The notes: generated from the sequence alone by a model not told the origin. Shown: positions 12,801-26,900, counted from the stretch's first letter. The stretch is DNA of 64,000 nt from Phoronis australis (GCA_002633005.1 NMRA01000677.1:124001-188000), one strand, 5' to 3'. Numbers and translations: made by a program.

Positions 12801-14219
12801 AACTCTGTCAGTAATATTAGTAATGCACTGTTTTAACTGTGTTAATAAGGTCTGAACATTGTATATTCACCACTAAATTCATTCATTCGCATGGGATATG
12901 TCATGCTGTTGTAAACATGTAATCAAATTGACCTAAAAGAACGTTTTGTGACTAAGAGACACGTGGTCAAAACAGAGTTTCACCAACAATGAGATGAATA
13001 TTTTATATTAGAGCAAGATCAAGTAACTTGATTAATGTTAATTGTATCACATTGTGGACTTGTACGCTGCATTTCATTAAATTCGCACACAAGCAGTTGG
13101 CTATGCTTCATTACTCAGTTGATTTAACACACCCGTCAACTACGAAGTCCATACACTCAGTTTATTTGGCGTTCCCAAATATCAGAAAAATTTACCGTAC
13201 TTTGCAGTCATAAAATGAGAAAATTGGCGGAACATGGTAAATTATGTTTTGGTGTTGATTCGAGTACGATTTTATCGTATAGTATGTCACAGGTGACTAT
13301 TTCTGGCAATTTGCCGAGGTGTTGCATTGCTCTGAATTTTGAATGTGCAGCGACATCTCTTTTTATTCTGAAGACTACTGCTCCCCCTTGTGGTGTTAAC
13401 AGAGTACACTATCTGTGTGTTCAAGTGTTACTTATGGAGATTTTCAAAATTGTAGTTATGTGGATGCCTGGGGTTGATACTGATATAACCAATTTGCCAG
13501 TTCCTTTGTGTGGCCGGATATCAAGACAACTGCCTTATGACTGTTTATTACAAATGCTGGTGGAGTTAATCGTCAGAATCATTCATTATTAATTGTTTAA
13601 CCTGCATAATTCGTTTTGTATCATTTCATTAACGCTTACCCGCATGTTAAATTAATGAACTTGATTTAGATTATAAAAAGTGTGCGTACGCAACGACTCT
13701 TGTGTTTCTGACAACGGTGTTGTTAATGATAATGTATTGAAATATTCATGCCTGGTAGCTGGTGTATGTTTGGCCTATTGAAATGAAGGAACTATATAAA
13801 TAGTGTTTTCTCTTCGAACGGATCATATTCACGTGGGGAGTAACAGACTGAGATGTGTTAACAGGCAGCGACGTGTTCGTATTGTTTTATTGTATAGGAT
13901 TAAATCTGCCTTTCGCCAATAAGAAAATCTGACCATTAGCGACTTTGGCAAAATGTTTCAGAGTTTATTGGGATTGTTCAAGGCTATAATTAGAAATACT
14001 AAACATAGTATGGTAACTCTTCAATTAGTTTGCAAAAATATGGCCGACAAGTGAAATTTTTATTTTGTTAAATTTCTCATAAAAATAAAAATTAAGAAAT
14101 TTGCTGTCTTGTAATCAGCATTGAAAAGTGGAGAATTACAATTTTGCCAACTATTTTGTTACGTAAGGTCAAAGTCGGTTGTTCACAGGGAATAGTGAAA
14201 ATGGTATGTAAAGAACACA
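12801..14219. other. intergenic sequence, nothing recognised
   Basis: A 125-codon open frame at 13215-13592 lacks recognisable motifs, and nothing around it looks like a splice-bounded gene. It is taken as a chance frame. Confidence 0.45.
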
Positions 14220-14331
14220 GCATTAGAAATTGACACATGGGGAAAAGTAAGCACTATTGCAAAACAAGTCCATACGCATTAGAAATTGACACATGGGGAA
14301 AAGTAAGCACTATTGCAAAACAAGTCCATAC
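14220..14331. repeat. perfect 56-bp tandem duplication
   Basis: Bases 14220-14275 and 14276-14331 appear identical; the unit starts GCATTAGAAATTGACACATG. A perfect copy suggests a recent duplication or an assembly artefact. Confidence 0.9.
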
Positions 14332-14569
14332 ATAAGTACAATAATTCACATATTTTGCACAAAAAATAATTATCAAACTTGTCAGTTTTACAATTTTCAT
14401 TGGCTGTTAGTCTGCTGCAATTGATGGAAACTACCAAATGTATGACATCTTTGCACTAGAAACAGTGCTAACAGTGTACTTAACTTTTCTTTGTTTTGGT
14501 AGAAAAAATTATAAAAATTTCACTTGTCAATCATATTGTGTGTGCTAAATAAAGCCGCATTTATGCGGG

Positions 14570-14937
14570 AGACAGTTGTCACGGAGCGTGATGGGGTGCA
14601 AGTGTGTGTGCTGACACGACTGACACAGGAGCAAATTGACACAGCAGGGGCCATTTGTGACACCTGTTTGAGAAGTAGAACGAGTTGCACTTGACCAGTT
14701 GCTCCAGTTTCCTCTACAGGTCCAAACACAACTGGGTTAAGGTAGAAGGGATCTACTCTCTTACGCTTGCGTAGCCTATATACGAGTGATTCGCGAGCAT
14801 TCTACTTAGTTTAGAGATTCGCTATTGTTTGTTTGCGCATTCAGTTTTTGTGTAAATGACTTATGCTGATCCAGTTTTCGATCTAATGTCGTGTAAATGT
14901 AACTAAAGTGGAGCAAGTCTCGCCGTGATAGCTCTCA
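14570..14937 (-). mobile_element. MITE family C, copy 1 (reverse orientation)
   Basis: The reverse complement of this stretch aligns along its length with 40179-40580. Shared landmarks include ATTAGATCG, GTCATTTACACAAA, CCAGTTGTGTTT, CTGGAGCAACTG and GACAACTGTCTCC. The left end carries GACAGTTGTCACGG. The right end, GCCGTGATAGCTCTC, is a worn version of the same terminal repeat. An open frame at 14520-14729 lies inside it and is not a gene. Confidence 0.8.
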
Positions 14938-15289
14938 CCGTGACGACTACTCCTAATTGTGAAAACAACTTAAGTGAACAACTACGGCAACCTGAACCAA
15001 TGTACCATTTCCAAGTCATGATGAGTCATTCTAAGCTAAGCTGACTGATTTCTGCTGCACTCATGACAGAGAATTTCACTTGCACTCAGATGTCATGATG
15101 CACCATTCAAGCTCTGATATGGAATTTCCCTGTGATCATGATGAGGGAATTCCTGGTCATTTTGTTCTGTTATTTTAGGTTTGTACTGTGCATTTGCTTT
15201 ATAAAAACTTGCTAATATTGCAGTACTACTGCAGAAAAGATTTCAATTTCTATTTTTTATATGTCCACAAATACGTGGGCTTATTATGC

Positions 15290-16580
15290 TGTCATCTCTG
15301 TCCACCGGTATCCAATACCGTTTGAAGTATGTTCATAAAATTGTACAGATATGTTCCTTTCATGGATGGGACTGCATAAGCGAATTTGTGAACGCGTCTG
15401 GCTACCGATATGCTCCCTAGTGGCAATTTTAGTTTTCTGTCCGTCGGTCTGGCGTCCGCTGCTGTACCTTCAAAACCCTATGATGCTTGTTCATGAAATT
15501 GTGCAGATACATTTCCTTCATAGATGAGACAGCATAAACGAATTTTCAGACTGTTCCGACTACCAATGTGTCCCCTAGAGACAATTTTATTTTTTTACGT
15601 TCGTATCTGTATCTTCAGAATTGACTTAACGGATTTTCATGAAATTTGGTAATTAGGTATCTATTAGGAAGATGGCACCAACTTCACTTTTTTTGAAGAG
15701 ATTTAATGTATTTGCACCACCTAGTGGCCATTTTTACCATTTTGAGTCTGTTTGGCGTTCGCCCCTCTATAGGCCAAACCATTGTAAGGGTGATTATGAA
15801 AATCAATATGTATGCTCCTACTAGGAAGAAGATGATTGATGATAATTTTCGGACAGCTCTGTTTTTTGTGGCTTCTACTAGTTGTAGTTTTGTTTTTTTT
15901 CCGTCAAAGGATGTATCTCTACAGCATCTTTCTTAAATTTGACAAAGGTATTTATATGAGGGTGACAGCAAGTGAGGACGACTTTCAGACAGATCTAACT
16001 AACTGCTATGCCCCAAGTGACAAATTTTTTTTTTCATTTCCCTTCATATATTTGGAGTTACTGTACGGAGTTTTATGAAATTTGCCAAATAGATTTCTAT
16101 TAAAGACCCGGTGACATCTTTGAGTTTTCAGAGGTAAAAAAAGATGATGACGGCATTCGGCCAGATCCGACTACCACTGTCACCCCTAGTGCCATTTATT
16201 TTTTCTGTTTGCCTCTGTATCTTTGGAGCTCTTTGATGAATTTTTATGGAATTTGATAAATAGATCTCTACTAATGGGACGATGACACCTTCTTGTTTTC
16301 AGGTGGATTTTACGTAGTGTACCTTCCTAGTGGCTTTTTTTATTATGTTTGAGTTGTCCGTCTCTCTGCTAGCCAAACTCTTCTAAGAATCATTTTAATG
16401 AAAATTGGTAAATGTCTTCCCACTGGGAAGAGCATCGATGATGATTTCTTAAAATTTTGACTGTTTGCTTTTTCCCGATAGGATCTTTGTGAAATTTGGT
16501 TTGTGTATTTCTATGAACGTGACAAATGAATACCACTCTGCCGCCTAGTGCTAGTTTTAATTTTCTTACATTTTTTGGGC
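15290..16580 (+). repeat. degenerate long-period tandem repeat, about eight units of roughly 110-200 bp
   Basis: Two landmarks recur in step. A CCTAGTGGCAATTTT-like block appears at about 15418, 15574, 15717, 16191, 16328 and 16545. A TTCATGAAATTTGGTAAATAG-like block appears at about 15497, 15630, 16070, 16236, 16395 and 16490, usually followed by TCTATTAGGAAGATG. Units differ in length and have diverged. Short open frames inside read a common drifted sequence and are not genes. Confidence 0.8.
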
Positions 16581-18069
16581 ATGTGTTCCTATTGAAGAGA
16601 GTGCTGCTGATTTGCTTTAGGTCCCCTAAAGGCTATTTTAAGTTTACTTGTCTAGCATTGGTCCATTTGGTGGGAATGTTTAAAATAGTAATCATGGCCC
16701 TTATAATTTGAGCTATATTCAATGCACATAGTGGCCACTTATCAAGGCTCTGGTTTGTTCTTGTTTAAGTAACAACTAGAACCAGTGTCATTGTGCTTTT
16801 AAATGCCACCAGACTTTACTGTTGATGGCGGGGACTGATGCAGTCATGATAAAGTACTTTTAAACTCACTTATAAATGATTTCCAACTATAAGCTGTGAG
16901 GACTATTACGTCTAATCAAATGGAAGTGTCTGCAATGACGTCATGACTACCACTCAGTCATCACCCCATGCTACATTTGTTGAAGATAATGTTAAAAAAT
17001 TGGTTGCCATGGTTGTGATTACATAACATTGCTATAGGAGGACAGCTGAAGTCCAGGGTAAAATAACATTAATTGAATACTTACAGTGACAGCCTTAGGA
17101 CATTTTGACTGAAGGGAAAAATTTCTGTTTCTATTCTGAGTGGCTTATGGATCTTGCATTTATAGTTGTGTTTCGCCAACTTAGCTTCTTGTACTGTACT
17201 GTAAGGATTACAAAATACAACATGGTTTTTGGCGTCAGTTCCCATATTTTCGTTCTGTTCTTTGATAAATTTTGCAATACTGGGATATTCCTGACCAGGT
17301 TTGAACCTGTGCCCTTTGGGTGCATCTGATGATAAAAAGTGTGCCTTTCTTTCAAAAAGTTGTGCCCAGTAGACTTAGTGTAATTGAAGTGGTAACACAA
17401 AACAGAAACCCCGAGGGCAATCAAAATAAGAACAGAATCATGTTTTACCCGGCTGGCAGTAAGTTGACTAGAATTTTGCAGTTTTGGAAGATTGTTGCGT
17501 TTTAAAAGATGCATCCTGGGAGGTGCACTGCTGCAATGTACTTACGCCTTTTCATTTTTTATTTGCTAATGCCGCAAAGGTGCAGTCCAGGAATATCCCT
17601 GCAATGTTGGCCTTTGACAGCTTTTAAATAAAAATCGCTAGTGTAATTTTAATTTGGTCATTGATCATTGGAAGTAGAAGACCACCATCTGTTGAAGGTA
17701 ATTTTACGGTATGTATAATTATGTATAATGTTAAAAGGGCAGGCTACCCTGTGCCTGTCCTGGATATGTTTATGTTATTTAGAAATGGCTGTGAAGTTTG
17801 TCAAGATGCCTGCAATACTTCTAGTAGCTGCCACGGGTGGCGCTGTTGTCCACAAATGGCCAAACATAACGGAGGTTAGTAACCCACACTAGGTGTTTTG
17901 ACAGTTGCTAGCAAAAAATGAAAAATATATTATGATTTATATCTCCACATTTCGCAGTAATGGCACGGTTGGTGGTTTTGATGTCATTACTAAAAATAGC
18001 AACAATCGGATAATTGGGAAGGAAAAACAGGTCACATACGTAGTGGGAGGTACAGCAATGTTGTAAGTT
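16581..18069. other. intergenic sequence, nothing recognised
   Basis: Overlapping short open frames on both strands (17105-17514) show no family motifs. No repeat family was recognised here. Confidence 0.45.
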
Positions 18070-18540
18070 GATTTAAAGACCTGTGGTTTTTAGGTAGAGA
18101 GTTTCCTTAAGGTTACGTAAGACCTTATCAACAAGTCTGAAAATTTAGCCAAATCTCTGCAAAGTTTTAAAATTTAACGCGGCGAAAGTAAATACATTTT
18201 CTCAAAGTAGAAATTCCGTAAAATTTGATTTTTAACTTTATACCAATTTGCAACTAATATGGTCACAAGACCTTGTTTTTTAAGAAATTTTAGCAAAAAA
18301 GTACATTCATAGAAAGCAATCAATAGCGTGAGCAAGTTTCGATTGATATAAATGTTCAAGATAAAATCTCAAAAACGCTGTTATTGTTTTCTAAGTTATC
18401 ATTTTGTTTTCATTTTAGCCAACTCAAAATTGTTTTCATAAAAGTCATTTAAGTTCGACTTTTTAATAGTCTCTCATTCAAATTTGGAGCATTTTAAAAA
18501 CAATTCCATGTCATAAGGAGGGTATTAATACGAAATTTTT
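18070..18540 (+). repeat. dispersed repeat family A, copy 2
   Basis: Begins near GGTTACGTAAGACCTTAT (18111). It then carries AAAACGCTGTTATTGTTTTCT near 18372 and a TTTTCATAAAAGTC segment near 18433, in the same order as copies 1 and 3. A related start, GGTTATGTAGGACCTTAG, is seen alone near 54426. Confidence 0.65.
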
Positions 18541-21500
18541 GAATTTTTACTAGTTTAAACTTTTCTGCTTAAGCCTTTAGTTCTTGGCTTGTATTTTGGT
18601 AAAAAATGAAATTGATTGCCTTTTTGACAGATCTCATCACTGGAAATCATTTACTCTATATCAGTGGTCAGCACTCTGGAATGGAATGGTAGCCAACTCC
18701 AAACAACTCAGTCTTATTGCATTGAATGGGCTTCTTATCACACCTCTTATGAAAGAACATTAGTCAGAACTAACAATAAGCCAGGTAGCCAATATGATTT
18801 TGCCACAGGGATGCACTGATGATTTAAGAAAAAAGCGCATTGTTGCGGTGTAGTTGCGTTGGCACTATTTTAGGGTAGAACTTTCTGTGTGGTATCTTTT
18901 TACTATTTACAGTAAAACTAGAGTATTACGTGATCAGATTTTTAGTAGGAATTCACCTAAAAGTAGTATGTGATGTCTTGATTAATCTTCAAAAGCTTAA
19001 CTGTTAACTCTGTTCGTTATCTCACTGAGGCAATACGCTCGTGTCAATTTGCCATGTATTGATCAATTTTTTAAATAAATCACGCTGTTCAGAATCTAGT
19101 AGAAAACAAAAGTTTATGGTAACTTTTTTCTGAAATCAGCACTGAATATTGAGTGTTAGTCAAATTTCAAAAACAAAGTTCACTAGTAAGCTATATTGTC
19201 TTAAAAATGTTCAAATATGTTCAAATATCTTTGCTTTTCTTTTTCATGAGTCTTGAGTAATGTCCAAAATACTAAGTAATGAATTTGTACATTCTTTAAA
19301 AAGCGGTATGTGGAAAAATGTTTCTACCTTCTTTATTATGTGAGTAAATAATGAATGTGCCACTGTCCTCGAACTTTCCAACTTAAATGACTCAGCCAAC
19401 TGTCACCTATCTCCTAATTTAATAAATTTGCTTGGGGATATCACTCATTGAGTTATTCGCAAAATTTGTATTATAATTAAGTTGTTCAAACACCAACATA
19501 CCTACTATTTGGATAAGTCTTTGGCATGACATCATCGTTGCCATGGCGAAATATTGATCAATAGTAAAACAGCTGGTGGCATTAATTTGAATGTAAATTA
19601 AAAACAATTAAAAACCTAATTGTACGCTTACACCCAATGGTTTGACGTAAAACTCAGTTGGAAGTGTTGAAATTGACCAATCAACATTTAAGCTCAGCAG
19701 TGTACATCAACTGTGAATCAAAGATGCAGGTGGATGGTTTTCACAATTTTATTATCAAAAATTCACATTAAGGCTATTTTATCAGTGATGTGATTAGGAA
19801 TGGAAAATTATTTATATCTCTTTCAATCATTTTTACTTGAGATTAGTTATAATTTGCATCTTTAAAGTGCACATCTTCTACACAATGCACATGGGACAGT
19901 GCTTTTATGTTAAAATTTCAGGAAAGCCTTTCCCACTAACGTTGATGCTTTGATGTTTCGTGTTTTGGGGAGCTTTGGTCAGTTGGATCAAAGCTAATAG
20001 CTCAAGTTAACTCTGCAGTAAACAGCGAAGCACTGACATATTACTATGGTGGGAATGCTGCCAGGCATCACTACTATGACAACGGGGCATGTTTGGCCAC
20101 CTTACTATAACTTCGGTGACGATAGCGCCGCCTTGCAGTAATGCTGGATTTAACTTGAAGGAATAAGGCCAAGTGTTATTCAAGTAAACTAAAATGATAT
20201 GGAATGCACGTTTTGAACTTTTGACTTAAGTACCGAGTCTATTTCTGTACCTACTCCTGTCTGATGCATGATGTGTAGAAAGTGAAATTTATAGTTAAAA
20301 ATCCATCATGGAAAATGGTTGTTAATAAAAGATTCTAGAGGTCAAAGTACAGATTTTAGTCATGCTGGAGAGTTACTGGTTCATTGTATGTTGGCTTTCG
20401 TCCTGACAAGAGAGGGACATTTCCGCAAGGAAGAAAAGAAAAGAAAAGGTGCTTGTAAGCTGTTAACAAAGTTCCCTGTTATCTTCTGTAAAGTTTTATT
20501 ATGACTACGTTTACATTCATTAGTTCAGAAACAAAGATCACAAGATTTGAGTTGGGTATTTTTTGCTCATTTGGAATCGGTCAGTTGTGTTCTTTTAATT
20601 ACTTGTTACAGAAAGCAATTGGGAATATCTTGCTTGCGTGCTTTTTGGACTTATTTTGATTATTGTATTAGTTCTTGTTATGTATACATAAAGTGACACT
20701 CAGAATTAGTTTCCTGGAATGCTGTGATATCATTGGCTGATGAGGTTTTGTTTACAAGTGATGTGAAGGTCCACTAAAGTGCAGATATGTTAATTAGGCC
20801 CCGGAACAAGCATGCAGAAATTGTATTCTTGTCCTGGTCAAGTATTGATTTCTTGCGAATTTTTATTCAGTCGACTGTCTTTATCTGCGCGTCTTAGTTT
20901 TTCGGTATGACTATATTAAAATGCGTTCCTAGGCAACCACTTGTATTCCTCGCGCGTATTTGTCGTGTTTCTGTGCATTTCTACGTCACTTGCCTATCCC
21001 AACTGGTTATCTGATGAGAGTCCTGTTGTAGTAGATTTGAATAGATTCAGAGAAGAATAAGCCTGTTCGTATTGTCCTTAAGGCTTCAGGCATTAGGGAT
21101 CACAGCTGCAAACTTTCCAGACCAGTAAGTTGTCTGTAGCTCAAAACCACGTGGAATACCCCACCTGAATATTGGATGTGATTGCCAAGCAGCTGGGCTA
21201 CTATTGAATCTAGCGCTCACGAATGGCCTCATACTGGTTTGTAGACTGTTGTATCTATGAGGACGTTCTCCTGTTGCAGTGCTCTTTGCTCAAGGGGGTC
21301 TTTGCTTTTGCGATCAGGAATTTTGGAGTAGCTGGGTCACTGTGCAACAGTCAGTGAAAGGTGACCAGTGAATGGATTATGTAACAGATGACTTGGACAA
21401 GCATGGAATCCAAGACAGGTATTAGCAGTAATTTGTGTTGCCTTTGTGATTACATGTCATAATTCTGTTCTATGTATCAGCCTAGCAGTAATGCTGGTCT

Positions 21501-22139
21501 TAGTTGTCAGCTGAGTGCATTTTTTCTGATTTCGTGCTTGCTTAGATAACTGTCTGTGTAATAATGCATAAGCATTGATGAGGTTTTATGAAATGAACAG
21601 CTGATTGGGTTTCAAACTAAACTAGGTATCACAGTCTGTTGTTAAGATTTGCTGTTCTAGGTGTATAGCTGGGGATGGGGATATGGTTTAATGAGTGAAA
21701 ACAGGGATTGTCCTAATTTCCCTGCTAGTCATTTTTAAAGTCCAGTTATTTTGTAGGATGAGATGCGTGCTTCTCACAACCTCACATTTTAGTGATATGT
21801 ATTGAGAGTTCAGTGGAAATTGTGATTTGAAAGCAAGCATATGCATTGCCGTATTTAAGTCGGTGCACCCTTATGCAAAATACTAGACTAACATAATGAT
21901 GTCGGCATCTCAGCGTTACTTTTGTATATATGCAATTAGGTTGATTCTTTGTACGTGAGCGTGGATTAATCTGACCATTCTCAGTGTGATTGAAGTCCAT
22001 TTACGATCATTTTTATTCATTTAGATACGGTACTTTTAATATTCTGTTGAATATATAAAAGCGTGCACTGTTTTGTAACATTCAAGTACTATTTTAAAAA
22101 CTTGCTCCTTGGTTTTTACTAAGTGTTTGTCAAATAGAG
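18541..22139. other. intergenic sequence, nothing recognised
   Basis: No exon with a recognisable product and no clear repeat. The stretch 20760-21130 is somewhat richer in CG and could hold a promoter or non-coding 5' exon, but no motif decides this. Confidence 0.4.
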
Positions 22140-22310
22140 TAATTGTCCAATTATTTAGCACACTCGTTGCATTCCACACACCCAAAGTTATTTGAAAAAA
22201 TGATATTTTGTCCCTCACTTATTTCGCACGAGGTTACTTGGTGGGAATTTCTTGCCTCACCCAATTCCCACACAGTCAGTTTTGCACTTCGGAGAATATC
22301 AAACAAATGT
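22140..22310 (+). repeat. dispersed repeat family B, copy 2
   Basis: Core TTTTGTCCCTCACTTATTTC at about 22206. It is followed by a GGGAATTTCTTGCCTCACCC segment and CAGTTTTGCACTTCGG near 22277. Confidence 0.7.
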
Positions 22311-22744
22311 CTGTAATGAATTCTATGGCAACCATTCTGTAATTTGGGACAAAAACATTTGCTAAAATTGCCATGTTTCTATTTTACTGAGACTTAACAC
22401 ATTGTTGCAAAATAATGCCCAAAATTTTACAAACTGTTGTTTGATTATAGCTACACCTTACAAACCATGCTAATTTTTCCTGAAAAGTTGTTTCTGTTGA
22501 GAAATTTGACAAAATGAAATTTCACACGTCTGCCATGACTTTGTGTCTCAGTCTGTGTATAGAAATTTGTTGGTAGACCTGCAAAAGCGTGTAGAGGAAG
22601 TGGCGAGTTGGTTGTTACAGGGAAGGGGTGTAATGTGTCACGTGAACCCCTACTTGAGTGGCTGGCTTTGGTTCAGTTGTTGACACACATGCACAGTGGA
22701 TTTTGGTGAAAATTACATAGACATTAAGGTTAAGAAAGGTGATT

Positions 22745-22830
22745 TTCTGAGGTCTGTCTCTGCTCAGATTCAAACCTGTAACCGCCGTGTCATAGCCTGA
22801 CGTTCTGCTTGCGGAGCTAAATCTCACTTG
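22745..22830 (-). mobile_element. tRNA-derived SINE head
   Basis: Minus-strand A-box-like TTTAGCTCCGCAAGCAGAAC (complement of about 22802-22821) is followed by B-box-like ACAGGTTTGAATCTG (complement of 22765-22779). No clear acceptor stem closes, so this is a tRNA-like repeat rather than a functional tRNA. Confidence 0.5.
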
Positions 22831-23673
22831 ATAAGTGGCAGAGGTGTATTTTTAACCGTAATTAAATGGTCATGTCTGCGGTTATTATTTCAGTGAATGT
22901 CTGATAAAAAACCCATGAGAATTGAAGATTTGTAACAAAATCACAAAAACAATATCTTTTATGTTCTTTTGTAGCTCTCAGAGTATTAACTTCGAAAAAT
23001 CTCTATCGAATCCCTTTCAGTAATCTTAAAAATGAGTTTTTCAGCCGAAAATTTCTTTTTGTGCACCTTTAAAAGCAGTGAAATGGAAGGATTCGTAACT
23101 AAATGTATCTTAAATGTGCTCTTCCAGGTCTTAGTATCAGAAACCCTGTCTGTAGGTTCTAAACGCTTAAATGGGTTATTGCCAAGTTGAACAATCAAGT
23201 CTGTGAAATAAGAGAAGGGAGATGTTGAATTGGTTGACGGTGGGCGCTTATTAGGGGAATTGTTATATATTTATAGCATTCTACGCAGGGAAATGCCTGG
23301 GTCAACATTGCTACCTCCAAAAATTTCATGTGGAAATTTTGATTTACAGCTCAAAACCAGAAAACTCAGCTCAAAATATACACCCTAATATCGCTTTTAG
23401 CAGTGTTGTTAAATTTTCGTTGGTTTCTTAGTTGAAATTTTTGCTCTTTTAAGCAAACTGTACCAAGACGAAAATTACTCGAAAGCCAGATCGACCAAGC
23501 CCAATTTCAAGTCAAATTTCATTGACTAGTATGATTTTCAGGTCGAAATTGCAAAATGCATGTGTAAATTCTCCATCTAGCAATCGTGTCAATTCCTGTG
23601 TTCATTTGATCCACTATTCTCCTGGGACACAATTTCATGTGGTGCAGTTCAGTGATAATAACTGTTCACGTGT

Positions 23674-23905
23674 TCACCTAGGCTTTGTCTTCCACTGCAG
23701 GAAGTATCCCTCCACCAGATCCCTCCATTGTTTTCGGTTCTTAGCTGTCCTTGGCCATGTTGCCCCATCTCTCTGCATGATGTTGTCTCGCCGTCGTCTC
23801 TTTGGTCTCCCCCTTGTTCTCTTGTCTTTTCTGGGCTGCCATTCGGTTGTCCTCAGAGTCCACCTGTTATCCTTCATTTTTGCCACATGACCATGATAAT
23901 AACTA
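23674..23905 (-). mobile_element. 3' fragment of a non-LTR retrotransposon reverse-transcriptase ORF
   Basis: The minus-strand reading contains HGHVAKMKDNRWT, then TEWQPRKDKRTRGRPKRR, then RDNI and a W..TAKNR..WRDLVEGYFLQW end. This is the hallmark C-terminal tail of endonuclease/reverse-transcriptase LINEs of the RTE or CR1/Jockey kind, known from many animal genomes. About 75 codons remain open up to the stop. The catalytic RT core and endonuclease are absent, so this is a 5'-truncated, inactive copy. Confidence 0.85.
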
Positions 23906-26900
23906 TAGCTGTAAAACTTTTCTTGTACTTTATTTTGAAAGTGAGCTGCTTATCACTTTCAGGTTTCCCTTTGAGTACGATTTATTAACTATTGAATTCA
24001 ATATTATCTTTTATTTTTATCTTGTGCTGTGTAATAGTTTGATTTTAATATTTTGTGGGTAGATAACGACAACGTACCAAGTCGGAGAACAGTTCTTTTG
24101 CTATTCTGACGTATCTTTCATGATTATTAATTACGTAAAAGCTAAATTTAATGCATTATATCCAGCTTGTGTTATGCGAACCCTTAATCTGTGTTGCTAT
24201 TTATTGAAAGCCAGTTTCCCGCTGTCCAACGACTGGAATCATAAGTGTCCAGCTTATCGGAAAACGTGGGTTATTCTTAAATGTGTGTGTAAATTTAACT
24301 GGCTAAGCATGTGTGGTGTACTATTTATGTCTGTTCAATTGTCTTAGGTAACGTCAGAGCTTTGCAGAACTTTAGTATGCTTGGCAATTTACTGGAAAAG
24401 GATTTTCTTTTCCTAGAATGTGAACTCAATAAACGTTTTTCATTGCAATATTTCATAAGTAAGCACGTCAAGCATGAAACATTGTTCATTTAATTACATC
24501 AGTTTGTCTGTAACTGCACTTGTTAAAATCAATTTTCATTGAAATTGATAACAAATATGCAAATTGAATGGTTGGAATGTTTTAACTAAGGGAAATTAGA
24601 GATGGTTGAAGTGTTTGTAAAATATTTGATGGATTTCGTGTTTTGTGATAGCATGAGGTCACGTAAGCAGTGTTTGAACTTCAGCAAATAAATGTGTTGG
24701 CCAGCCGGTCCAGTTAGTCTGAAAATTTACTGGCCCAGGTGCCAAGGTAACTATTAAAAGTTACTGGCCTGGCCGCAAATCCACTGGCCCCAGGACACCA
24801 GGCCAGCGCGTATTTCGAGCGCTGGGTGTAAGTTTAGATTATGGGACTGAAATTGACACAAGTTGCAACTTGACCCATATCGCATCAATATCCAGGTAAT
24901 CTAAAGTGGTTGAGGCGAGCAATTTCGGTCACTCTAGGTGTAACTCGTTACTGATGTAAACGTCTGGGTGCTTAAATTGGGAAATTCAAAAATCCGTGGT
25001 GAGCATTTCGCTGAGCTAGGGCGTTCAAAAACAAAATTTTTGAGAAATCGGCATTGGCGTTTTACCCAACAATCAATTTTCTCACGTAAACACCTACACC
25101 TAGGTCGTTTTTGCACTCAGGTGTAATATTAGATTGTGCGTGGGCAAAAAGTGGTTGTTTTTTCGCTTGAATGTGACAAGGAGCTGCTGACACTGACTGG
25201 TTGGTTACCTGCAGGCGAATGAGTTCCATACGATTTGGAAGATAAAAACTGCTTATGAGATTGGCATTTACAAAAACTCAACAAGCGCTTTTTAGGAAGT
25301 TTGTCGTGTAAACTGTGGCAGGCTGGGTACTTAGCTGAGCAAGTGGGCATTTAAAATTGAAAATTTTGGAATTTATAGGTGCATTGTTCCAGATGAGTGT
25401 GGTATTTCAATCTAAACATAGTTTTCTTTCGAGTTTTTCTATAAAACAAACAAAACAAGAATGCTGTTCAAACTTTTTGCCTAATGCCTCAGCAGTATTT
25501 GTTCCCTACGTTACTGTGGAATTCATTTGCTGAATCTATTTCCACTAAATTCTACCATTAAGAAGACTGCCATGCCTTCACCATAAGAATTGCAGAGTCA
25601 ATTATATCAACAAATTTAAGGGATAGTTGATTACGAAGGGGACGGCTACTATAGAATCGCCCTGCCATATTGATACATCAAAAAAGTTGTACGCACAACC
25701 TGTTTTAGTTGTCATCTAAAAGTGCTGGCTGTTTTAGTTTCTATGTTAATCCAAGCATTCCTCAGTCTAGTGCCTGGAGCGACAGCATTCAGTTTACAAG
25801 TTGTACTATTGTCTCATCTCAGTTTTGCATGGTTTATTGAATAGTTCATGTTAAACCATCTCACCGGGTCACCAGCACAGCAACACATGTGCACATATTG
25901 TAGTCACCCATTCACAGGACAGACTCCACCACTGAGAGGGTTGATACTAGGAGATTGGTATATATGGCCAGACTACGTACATGTGGAAGAGTGCTAAAGA
26001 GTGCTTTCTCCAACCTAATGTGTAAGGACAGGATTCGTTTTATGGATTGGTTAGAAATCCTATGAAAGGGTACGTTTGCATTTTTCCACTGAACTAACTC
26101 TCCGCCAGGTTCTCATATTTTATTTAGGTTTCTGAGGTTAAAAAGGTATTGCGCAAAGGGAGGATTTTTTAATTTTATTTCAATAAATTAAGCTTTTTGT
26201 CAGCTTTAAAACTCCTGAAGGATTATGTTTGTCATTCAGAGTTACGGGACTTTTTCCATGAAGTGCGCAACAACAGCCCGTCTCCCCTCAGGTCGTCTCA
26301 AACTTCATATTTCCTCTACTCATAGCTCTCACCATTAGTTAGCACTACCTGGGGTACGTTTTTTTATCCGTTGGTGTTGTGTTAAGTGGGTATCCATTGT
26401 CTAATTCCCACATCTCTGATTCAACTTTCAACTCTCGCCTTTTGTGTGCGTAGAAAATTGTTTTGAATAATTGACTGAATTTTCGAAAGGTAGAGCGGCT
26501 AACGCACTTGGTAAGTCGAGATGGGCGTGTGGGAATACTGATTTATCACGCCTTACTCAGCTTTTCAAAAATACTGATGTCTGCTTTCCAGCTAAATTTG
26601 CCACTGTAAAACTTTAATGGTATATGAACAATGAATGCCAAACGATTACCAATGATGGACTGGACAGCTGCAGTGTACAGTGGATTGTTCCGCGAAGTCA
26701 GGCCACGCCCACCTCAGGCACCGTTGTGATGATCCCAGTAGTCAATGGCTACATAGCGGAAATCCTTTGCGAGCGTATTTGACAGCAACACATTATTTCT
26801 CTCTGATGCGGTTTTGGTCATATTTCACTGAAACTGTTAACATATATACTCGCATTATTAAAATGAGTCTTGGGAAAGTGAGCAAACTGTTGCACGCAGT

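Noticed and set aside
13215-13592. 125-codon open frame on the plus strand
   Set aside because: No family motif, no splice-bounded partner exons and no distinct composition. A chance frame is expected at this length.
17105-17514. Overlapping open frames on both strands
   Set aside because: No motif in either translation and no splice context. Considered shadows of low stop density.
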